A stretch of 51,156 nucleotides of DNA. Source: Bacteroidota bacterium (GTDB taxonomy: Bacteria; Bacteroidota; Ignavibacteria; Kryptoniales; JAKASW01). The stretch lies in assembly GCA_021845665.1 (NCBI GenBank), contig JAJZVO010000030.1:1-51156 (forward strand), given 5' to 3'. Shown here in pieces: positions 44,753 to 51,156 of this stretch (the stretch's first letter is position 1; each line of letters begins with the position of its first letter). A program made the position numbers and the translations under genes. Below the pieces are notes generated by a model. That model worked only from the letters and a program-made list of their open reading frames with translations. It was not told the origin of the DNA and did not search any database.

Positions 44753-44921
44753 GATGGTTCTCCACGAAGTTTGTTCAGAACGAACGAGTGAACAGCACAG
44801 GTTCATACAGAGGCAAAAATCCCGGCATCCCTTGCCAGGGCAAATTCTTTTGAGATAATGAAAAGCGAACATACCCTTCCCGATATTCCAGCTTCCCGCG
44901 ATCCAGCAGTCCGAAGACAAA

Positions 44922-44954
44922 ATCCCCGCTATCCCCAGCGGGGGATAGCGGGAT
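44922..44954 (-). terminator. Strong hairpin with T-run after the second beta-helix gene
   Basis: On the transcribed strand ATCCCGCTATCCCC, loop CGCT, then GGGGATAGCGGGGAT followed by TTTG. A 14-bp stem with one bulged base, starting 12 bases past the stop at 44967. It has the form of a rho-independent terminator. Because the next gene follows in the same direction without an obvious promoter, partial termination is likely, giving more receptor and beta-helix mRNA than enzyme mRNA. Confidence 0.7.
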
Positions 44955-44966
44955 ACGCGGGTGTAT

Positions 44967-46739
44967 TTACTTAAGGAGAAGCATCTTCTTTGTGATCGAC
45001 TTGTCGCCGAACTTCAGAGTATAGAAATACACTCCGGTCGCAAGGCTTGCTCCGTCGAATTCGACTTTGTAAGTCTTGGGAGCCTTGAAACCGTTAACAA
45101 GCGTGGCAACTTCCTGACCGAGCACGTTGTAGACCTTCAGAGTTACGACGCCGGCCTTAGGAAGCGTAAAGTTTATTACAGTGGTCGGGTTGAACGGGTT
45201 CGGGAAGTTCTGCTCCAACGCGAACTTAGCGGGCACTCTGCCGCGATCGTTGACTCCGAGAATTCCCGTGTTCAGCTCGTTCGCCAGGGTGACGTACTCA
45301 GTAGCCTTCTGAGCCACCCATGCCTGCTTCTGAGTCGGAAACCAGTTCAGGTCACCGACCGGGAATCCGCCGTTCCCGGATATCTTCAGATCCGCATCGG
45401 TATACGAAAGATTAATCGGAATCGGCCAGTCGGAATAGAGGTAATTATCCGCGCCGGTACTGGTCACCCGCCAATCCGAGAGTATGGCTGTGCTAGCATT
45501 ATCGCTTACCGTTGCCATCGCAAACGCTTTCAGTGAATCGATCTGCGAAGTGAAGAGATTCTTCGTGTCTGCAAAAGTGGGAAGCTTCTTGAACCACTTG
45601 CCTTCGGTCAGGTACGGATATTGGGTGTTATTATCGAACATCGACTGTGTCCTGGTGTTCATGGTGATCATCTGCGAGACCCAAGTAGTCGTGTTCCAGG
45701 CCTTGTTCGCATTTAGAATCGAGTCCATGTTGTCAAATCTGGGATCCCAGTAGACAACGTTCCTGTCGACCAAGATTTTCCTCTCCATCTGTACCATCGT
45801 ATCCGGCAGCGGTGTGCAATTGATGATGCCGGTCGGCAGCTTGTCGGGATCGACTTCACTCGCGTCCGTGATCAGGACACTGTCGGAGGTCGGCTGCAGG
45901 TTGGAGTTCACAAAAATGTTGTTGGTAACAGTCATACCGCCCTGGTATCCCTGGGTCTCGAAGGTACTGCCGGCGCAATTCACGAAAGTATTATGATTGA
46001 AGAAGAGTGTCTTGATCTGGAAGTTTCTGAATTTGTACATACTCCCTTCAGCCATAACGTGAGTAGTGTTCTCGACCCATATTGTATCGGTGTTGTTATT
46101 CACGTTATCATACACGCCACCGTTACGTCTGCAGTTCTGTCCGCTTAAATTGACAAAATAGCAGTCATTGATAAACAAGCTCGTGCCTGCCACATCATTA
46201 GATGCGACCTCGACCCATCTCGTCCGCTCGAACAGATCGTTCTGGAGGACGACTCTGCTGTTTGGAGCCGATCCCCAGAAAAAGGTCCATCCAAGAGTCT
46301 GATCAGACGCGCACGGAAGGATTGCACAGTTCTTCACGGTGAGGTTGCCGCCGTAGTTTATGCCGCCGGTGTTCGTAGTGCCACCGGAGATTGTGGATCC
46401 GCACAAGATCGGGGGTGCAGAAGCCGCGTTCGTGTTGTTAACCAGTGGGATAGCATCCGGACCCACGATCACGACACCGCGTGTGGACGTCGTTGGATTC
46501 GCGGTAATCGGATAATAGCCGCTCGCTTTCAGCTCGTACACACGACCCGCCGGTACATTCACGGTATCTGAATTCAGTGCGTTCGCAAGGCTATTCGCGA
46601 CACTTCCCATGTCCGTATAGTCCTTGATGACGGCCGTGTCCCCTTTCATCTCTTTGACATAGTCCATGAAGGTCTGTGCACCGGCAGTGCCGAACATGCA
46701 GAGTGTCACGACCATCATTGGTAGCAATGTTCTTTTCAT
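44967..46739 (-). CDS. T9SS-exported beta-helix protein paired with a TonB receptor (paralogue 2)
   Basis: 590 aa; start preceded by TGGAGGCAAGGTC. Signal peptide 1-21 (CMFGTAGAQ). Right-handed beta-helix coils include GVVIVGPDA, LTVKNCAIL, VVLQNDLFERTRW, LFINDCYFVNLSG, TLFFNHNTFVNC and MTVTNNIFVNS. The stretch WPIPINLSY ... LKISGNGGFPVGDLNWFPTQ parallels WPMEENLAY ... LKTFAMGGFPLGDLYRW of the gene at 20595-22346, so the two are paralogues despite low overall identity. T9SS tail: NFPNPFNPTTVI, YNVLGQEVATLVN, ITKKMLLLK. It lies 139 bp after its receptor and is followed by a terminator-like stem. Proposed role: surface partner of the receptor; an enzymatic (lyase-like) activity cannot be excluded. 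Confidence 0.8.
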   Translation of the reverse strand: MKRTLLPMMVVTLCMFGTAGAQTFMDYVKEMKGDTAVIKDYTDMGSVANSLANALNSDTVNVPAGRVYELKASGYYPITANPTTSTRGVVIVGPDAIPLVNNTNAASAPPILCGSTISGGTTNTGGINYGGNLTVKNCAILPCASDQTLGWTFFWGSAPNSRVVLQNDLFERTRWVEVASNDVAGTSLFINDCYFVNLSGQNCRRNGGVYDNVNNNTDTIWVENTTHVMAEGSMYKFRNFQIKTLFFNHNTFVNCAGSTFETQGYQGGMTVTNNIFVNSNLQPTSDSVLITDASEVDPDKLPTGIINCTPLPDTMVQMERKILVDRNVVYWDPRFDNMDSILNANKAWNTTTWVSQMITMNTRTQSMFDNNTQYPYLTEGKWFKKLPTFADTKNLFTSQIDSLKAFAMATVSDNASTAILSDWRVTSTGADNYLYSDWPIPINLSYTDADLKISGNGGFPVGDLNWFPTQKQAWVAQKATEYVTLANELNTGILGVNDRGRVPAKFALEQNFPNPFNPTTVINFTLPKAGVVTLKVYNVLGQEVATLVNGFKAPKTYKVEFDGASLATGVYFYTLKFGDKSITKKMLLLK

Positions 46740-46878
46740 GACCTTGCCTCCAGTTTGGATTTTGGAAATGAATCAAAAGAGTTCTGCTCAAACGCGTAAA
46801 TGTTCTCAGGGATTCCTCTGCCCTCCTTTCGTTCCTCAAGCAGGTTTAGTTTCATGACGGATTCGTCCACGATAATAC

Positions 46879-49800
46879 TTACAAGCTGTATCTCAGGTTG
46901 AGCTCGAAATATCTCGGCTCATATCTTACCTGCTCCACATTGTTGAAGACCGGTCCGTTGTCGACTCTAGCAACCCTCTGATATGTGGTTATCGGCTGAT
47001 GAGTCAGGTTTTCGACGTTGAAACCGAGACTCAGGCCTTTTATAGGCAGCTGCTGTCTCAAAGCAATGTCCCATCTGTAAATGTTTCCGGTGAATTGATC
47101 CCCTTCCGGTGTCGACGGTGACACGCTTGTTATTACGTTGCCCTGCAGATTGAAGGAAATCCGTCCGGAGAATCCCTTGTAGTCGGCCCCGACCGCCACA
47201 TTGAGGACATCGTTGCTCTGATTGAGAAGTCTGGCATTACGAACTGTCGTGGAGGTGAGAAAGATATGTCCGACTTTAGATCTTCCGGTTACCGGATCGA
47301 CATATGAATACGTCGAGTCCTGGTTCACCACCTGTTGGTAATCCATGTTGGACCACACGTGCGTGTAGTTTACGTCGAACACCAGAAAGCTGAGCGGTGC
47401 GGGGAGATACCAGAATCGTGTTTGCCAGTCGACCTCCACCCCATAGACATGTGCCGGGTTTGGATTGTCCAGATATGTCTGAATGGGGGTGGATGGAGAG
47501 GGCGCTCCCGGACCGATGATTCCCTTGCTGGCCCAAAATGCCGAATCGGGGAACCAAGCGTTGAAGTAGCCCAGATTCTGATAGTAGATGCCGGGTGTAT
47601 TCGCAAAGTAGAACACATTATCGAGCCGTTTGTAATAACCTCCGAGTGTGAAGAGCCCGATCTCATCGTTGAAAAACGACAAGCCTGCATCGTAGTTCCT
47701 GGACAACGTCGGTTTCAAGTTAGGATTTCCGGCCTGGCCGTAGTTACCGGGCTCAAATACGACATTCGGCATGATGGCGTTATAATCCGGCCGTACCAGT
47801 GTATTGGTGTATGCCAGTCTCACCTCCATCCACTCGGTAGACCTGTACCGGAGCTGGACGTTCGGCAGGAGATTGTCGTCGTTGCGATTAGCCGTATTCA
47901 ACGTATCGAACGGCACAGTAGTACCGTCAACCGAATGAGTCACATACAGGAGCGCCGGTGTGCTGTAGTTCATATTATAGTGTTCAAAGCGGGCCCCGCC
48001 GAGTATCGTCAACCGCGGTCCGATATTGAACGTACCCATCAGATACCCTGCACTGAATATTTCAGCGCCGTTGAAATCATATCGCAGAGAATTTTCCACA
48101 TGACGCGGATTTATCCATTGAGTGGCCGCCAAAGGGAGGAGCTTATCCATTTGCCCCACGTCCATCACATAATTGATATCATAAGTGCCGTCAAGAAAAT
48201 ACTGTCCTCTCTTGTAATCGTTGTTCATGATCATGGGAAGGTAGAGCGGGCTGCTCGGGGCCACCAGAGTTGCGCCGGGAATAAAGTTCTTCACAGCCAG
48301 GTACATGTCGGCATCCCCTGTTCTCTTGTAGTATTCCTCAAGGTTGTTAACCCTGGTTGTACGGGCAAACTTTCCTCCGAATTTGATGGAGGCGGAGACA
48401 TCGGATGAAAATGTCACAGGAACCGTAAAATCGAGTGCCGAATTGTAGAAATGCTGATTGAAATTGTTCCAGCGCAAAGTAGCCCAGTTCTCTAGATCCG
48501 CTCCGGTAGCATAAGCCGGATTGACCTGGAGGCCATTCATGTCACCTGGGGTGAGTGTGGCTCTCGTGTTAATCAACTGTGTCATGTCGATTGGATTCCC
48601 ATTCGGATCGAGGAAGGGAGAATTATTATGTGAATTTGTGAACCCGAAGAAATCTCCGAAATCCCCGTACCGCACGTTGGTCCCCTGGTTGCTGTAGGAA
48701 TGAGACAGAGTGAGGTTGACCTTCACGGGACCGAAATCGTTTTCCACCTGAAGGGCATTGACATCCAGGTCTCTAACGTATTTATTGCGGGCCACAGTGA
48801 AGCTCAAATAACCGGTCTGCTGGCCCTGAAGGCCGGTCAGATACTCATAATCGATATTATTGTTATTGTTCCGGGTCAGTGTATTTTGCAGCAGGATTTT
48901 CCCATGGGGGAGAGTATAATCAAGGATCAAACTGCCGCCGTAATTACTTGTTATGTATACCTGCTGATCCCAGGTATAAGAACTGAGCAGATATGTCGAG
49001 TTGTAAATTCCATAATCGTTGTTAAGTGCGTATTGCGCGGTGGTCTGATCGTTACCCGCGTTCGTGCGGTCTGCGTTTCCCTGAATAAAGACACCGAGCT
49101 TATTATCGAGAAATCTGTCGCTGACGCTTCCCCACAGCCTGTAATTGTCCGTCGTCCTTGCCTGGCTGTTATAGTTGCCCTGTGTCATGAAATCCATATG
49201 AAAATCACTGGGAGCCTCCATCAAGCGAAGATTGACGACACCTCCGATAGCATTGGCGTCCATGTCAGGCGTGACTGTCTTTACAACTTCAATACTCGAC
49301 AGCATGTTTGAGGAGATAAAACCTAGATCTACGGAACGGGTATTTAAGTCTGTCGAAGGAAGCTGCACACCGTTAACCAGGATTACGTTGTCTTTGGCCT
49401 GAATTCCCCGGATAACAATCTGATCGCCGTTCATGATAGAGACTCCGGGCAATCGGCTCAGCGCGGCGGAAGCATTCGCGTCAGGCAGCTGCCTGATCTT
49501 GTCCGCCGAAACGACGTTTATGATTGAATTGGAAGAGAGCTGCTGGTTGATCGCCTGCATCTGTCCCTGGGCCTGTGCCGTTACGACTATTTCTTTTCCC
49601 TGTATACCGATCGCCGAGAGAAACAGATCCTTCTGCAGTGTCTCGTTCTCCGGAACTTCAACCGAATCGCTCGTGGATTCATAGCCGACGTACGAGACTA
49701 CAAGAGTCTGAGTACCGGCTGGAACGTTATGTATGGTGTAAGCTCCATTTACATCGGTGGAGGCGCCGATGCTCGTCCCTTTCACCAGCACCGATGCTCC

Positions 49801-49986
49801 CGGAAGTCCTTCTCTAGTCTGCCTGTCAAATACCTTCCCCTTGATCGTTCCCGCCGCCATCAGTGACTGGGCCGTGAAAAGGAAAACTGCACCGAAAGTA
49901 AGAAGCGTCCTTACAGGGGAAGAACGGTCGGTCTTTCCCCGAAACGACCATCGTAAACCATTCGACAAAGCAATAGCCGTCTTCAC
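46879..49986 (-). CDS. TonB-dependent outer-membrane receptor with carboxypeptidase-like regulatory domain (2)
   Basis: 1035 aa, the same length as the receptor at 22472-25579; GTG start preceded by GGGAGA. Signal segment TFGAVFLFTAQSLMA, regulatory domain (IKGKVFDRQTREGLPGASV, VVSYVGYES), linker AQAQGQMQAINQQLSS, plug (IRQLPDANASAALSRLPGVSIM, DQIVIRGIQAKDNVILVNG, MDANAIGGVVNLRL), and a barrel ending with YFELNLRYSL. It is the first gene after the promoter/operator at 50821-50878 and heads the ten-gene operon. No SusD-type lipoprotein follows. The likely cargo is oligosaccharides from glucuronoarabinoxylan or cellulose, chosen by context only. Confidence 0.9.
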   Translation of the reverse strand: MKTAIALSNGLRWSFRGKTDRSSPVRTLLTFGAVFLFTAQSLMAAGTIKGKVFDRQTREGLPGASVLVKGTSIGASTDVNGAYTIHNVPAGTQTLVVSYVGYESTSDSVEVPENETLQKDLFLSAIGIQGKEIVVTAQAQGQMQAINQQLSSNSIINVVSADKIRQLPDANASAALSRLPGVSIMNGDQIVIRGIQAKDNVILVNGVQLPSTDLNTRSVDLGFISSNMLSSIEVVKTVTPDMDANAIGGVVNLRLMEAPSDFHMDFMTQGNYNSQARTTDNYRLWGSVSDRFLDNKLGVFIQGNADRTNAGNDQTTAQYALNNDYGIYNSTYLLSSYTWDQQVYITSNYGGSLILDYTLPHGKILLQNTLTRNNNNNIDYEYLTGLQGQQTGYLSFTVARNKYVRDLDVNALQVENDFGPVKVNLTLSHSYSNQGTNVRYGDFGDFFGFTNSHNNSPFLDPNGNPIDMTQLINTRATLTPGDMNGLQVNPAYATGADLENWATLRWNNFNQHFYNSALDFTVPVTFSSDVSASIKFGGKFARTTRVNNLEEYYKRTGDADMYLAVKNFIPGATLVAPSSPLYLPMIMNNDYKRGQYFLDGTYDINYVMDVGQMDKLLPLAATQWINPRHVENSLRYDFNGAEIFSAGYLMGTFNIGPRLTILGGARFEHYNMNYSTPALLYVTHSVDGTTVPFDTLNTANRNDDNLLPNVQLRYRSTEWMEVRLAYTNTLVRPDYNAIMPNVVFEPGNYGQAGNPNLKPTLSRNYDAGLSFFNDEIGLFTLGGYYKRLDNVFYFANTPGIYYQNLGYFNAWFPDSAFWASKGIIGPGAPSPSTPIQTYLDNPNPAHVYGVEVDWQTRFWYLPAPLSFLVFDVNYTHVWSNMDYQQVVNQDSTYSYVDPVTGRSKVGHIFLTSTTVRNARLLNQSNDVLNVAVGADYKGFSGRISFNLQGNVITSVSPSTPEGDQFTGNIYRWDIALRQQLPIKGLSLGFNVENLTHQPITTYQRVARVDNGPVFNNVEQVRYEPRYFELNLRYSL

Positions 49987-50137
49987 GAGATTGTCTCCCT
50001 ATTTGTTTAAGAAGCCTCCTGATATTCAGGGCGACAAACGCCCATTCCCGGTTCCTTGACTATGCCAGGCCAGGAATAACCAATTATCGCCGCACATAAC
50101 CGCATTGCCGGCTCCACGTCCGGTTGAGCTTAAGCTC

Positions 50138-50190
50138 TTCCCGCCCTGCCGACGCCGACCCGGGCGGGAATAACATTAAGGAGAAGCAAA
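50138..50190. repeat. Copy 2 of the 53-nt palindrome-containing repeat
   Basis: A 33-nt palindrome, TTCCCGCCCTGCC ... CCGGGCGGGAA, then TAACATT and AAGGAGAAGCAAA; same layout as 25823-25875. A perfect GAGCTTAAGCTC palindrome abuts it at 50127-50138. On the minus strand AGAAGTTTTGCTTCTCCTTAA reads like the terminal codons of a T9SS tail gene. Confidence 0.6.
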
Positions 50191-50820
50191 ACTTCTGCTA
50201 AACGGATTCCTCTCGGGCACAAAATGAACTTGCGTCGCGCCATCGATCACAGACGCTCCAGTCAAAAACCGGCCATAAGTCGAATAGATATGGTCGGGGA
50301 ACGGTTTTGAATTTGGTACAGTGGAATAAAGGGTGAGGTGCTTGGAAGGTGTTTGTATTGGTAGGAAAGGAACAGTTTTCAGACCTGAACAGAATTGAGA
50401 AATCGATTGAATCCCTGGTTGGAAGTGAAGATGAGCCTGATTGAAGTCAACCCCGTTTGGATATCCGGCACACTTTTCGCCACCGAAATACAGGGAGGCT
50501 CCATCCCGCACACCGGCCGACGGGCCGATTAAGGATGCGGACCGCTCCGATCCTATTGTCCCCTGAATGCCAGACATCTCAAGCCTCACTTCTTCGATGG
50601 TTACTTCGGCGACCAAACGGCATTTTGATCCAAAGCAGCCGCGTCGCCGCGCTTTCACAGTTCAAATTGTCGCCAAACTGTCAGGTCGGGCGGCTATTGG
50701 TTTAGTTGCCATCTTGCAATTCCACACGGAAGCCTAAATGTGGAACAATCGCGGCTGACCAGCCCTTGATCAACCGCCCACCCAGGTTTCACACCGGGCG
50801 AACGAAACAAAACGACTCGC
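50191..50820 (-). other. Long non-coding or decayed region upstream of receptor 2
   Basis: A 160-codon minus-strand frame (50176-50658) is open, but it has an arginine-rich start, no ribosome-binding site and no recognisable domain. Its end overlaps the repeat. I treat the stretch as a long leader of the receptor operon, possibly carrying the remnant of a lost T9SS-tailed gene. Nothing else is evident. Confidence 0.35.
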
Positions 50821-50878
50821 AACGGTTCAAGGTTCGTTGAACCGTTTTAAATATATTCATGCAAATTCCTAATGTCAA
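50821..50878 (-). promoter_or_regulatory. Promoter with palindromic operator for the long receptor-esterase-GH operon
   Basis: Minus strand: TTGACA (50878-50873), 17-bp spacer, TATATT (50855-50850). Overlapping the start region is a perfect inverted repeat AACGGTTCAA-GGTTCG-TTGAACCGTT (50821-50846), extended as TTGAACCGTTTTAA. The -35, the spacing and the operator position relative to -10 repeat the design at 29403-29456. Confidence 0.78.
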
Positions 50879-51156
50879 GGAATTTCTCTTTCGCGCAACC
50901 TCATGCCGGAGATGCAAAAGCCGGCGCAAGGACAGTATGGAGGGAAACTGCATCAGAGAGGCGCTCGCTAGATAACAAAAACAGCCATGCCGAACTGGTT
51001 TCAACATCCGGTTTCTTCTGACTCGAGGCCTCGAAATAAACCTGACGTTGATCCTGTCACGCCAGGGATCGGGATGACCAAATGCTAATTTCGGAATAAT
51101 CCCGATTCTTTTATCTCAAGAGTACCCGAGGAGGAAGCCGTTACTTTAGATCGGAA
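50879..51156. other. Right-hand edge of the window, nothing recognised
   Basis: 278 bp upstream of the promoter. No accepted reading frame, repeat or hairpin with a T-tract was seen; a neighbouring gene may begin beyond the window. Confidence 0.3.

Noticed and set aside
47335-48408. 357-codon plus-strand frame opposite receptor 2
   Set aside because: Rich in His/Arg/Ile shadow codons, with no recognisable domain; the receptor barrel on the other strand explains the openness.

Overview
The window looks like a chromosomal segment from an uncultured member of the FCB superphylum, most likely an Ignavibacteria-like (Chlorobi/Ignavibacteriota) lineage. The basis is nine genes (one decayed) ending in a type IX secretion (T9SS) sorting tail of the NPFNPxTxI ... 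YDxLGxxV ... SGVYFYR ... KKLxLxK type, together with TonB-dependent receptors. The base composition is moderate to GC-rich. There is no SusD-like gene in the window, which argues against a classical Bacteroidia locus. Every gene I accept lies on the minus strand. I saw no tRNA, rRNA, CRISPR or intact transposase.

Layout, read in the direction of transcription (right to left). (A) 50.9-29.7 kb: a consensus-like promoter with a palindromic operator drives a chain of ten tightly packed genes: TonB-dependent receptor, T9SS beta-helix protein, parvulin peptidyl-prolyl isomerase, CE15 glucuronoyl esterase, spermidine-synthase-like membrane protein, Tat-exported DUF362 protein, SGNH esterase, GH51 arabinofuranosidase, SPASM radical-SAM protein and GH9 glycosidase. 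(B) 29.5-10.9 kb: a second promoter of the same design (perfect TTGACA-N17-TATAAT) precedes a GH3 glycosidase and a truncated sugar symporter. Then come a second receptor plus beta-helix pair, a 999-aa secreted protein with an internal duplication, a decayed GH8, a GH10 xylanase, a GH30_8 glucuronoxylanase lipoprotein and a decayed beta-helix protein. (C) 10.7-7.1 kb: a corrinoid methyl-transfer operon (corrinoid protein, homocysteine methyltransferase, MetH-type reactivation domain, UroD/MtaA-like methyltransferase). (D) 6.8-0 kb: a small unknown gene, a second GH9, a TolB-like propeller protein with a T9SS tail, and an M6 metallopeptidase with two in-frame stops.

Together this is a glucuronoarabinoxylan/cellulose degradation locus. 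GH10 and GH30_8 would cut the xylan backbone. CE15, the SGNH esterase and GH51 would remove lignin-ester, acetyl and arabinose decorations. GH9 and GH3 would act on glucans and oligosaccharides. The receptors would import products. The most distinctive feature is that both receptors are followed by paralogous T9SS-tailed beta-helix proteins where a SusD would be expected. A shared operator-like palindrome (TTGAAMCGKTTTAA) occurs at both polysaccharide promoters and upstream of the corrinoid operon. This suggests one trans-acting LacI-type regulator and links wall breakdown to methyl-group metabolism.

Several genes are decaying (M6 peptidase, beta-helix protein, GH8, symporter) while their neighbours are intact. 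This suggests recent remodelling of the locus. All functional calls rest on motif recognition by eye; no database search was possible.
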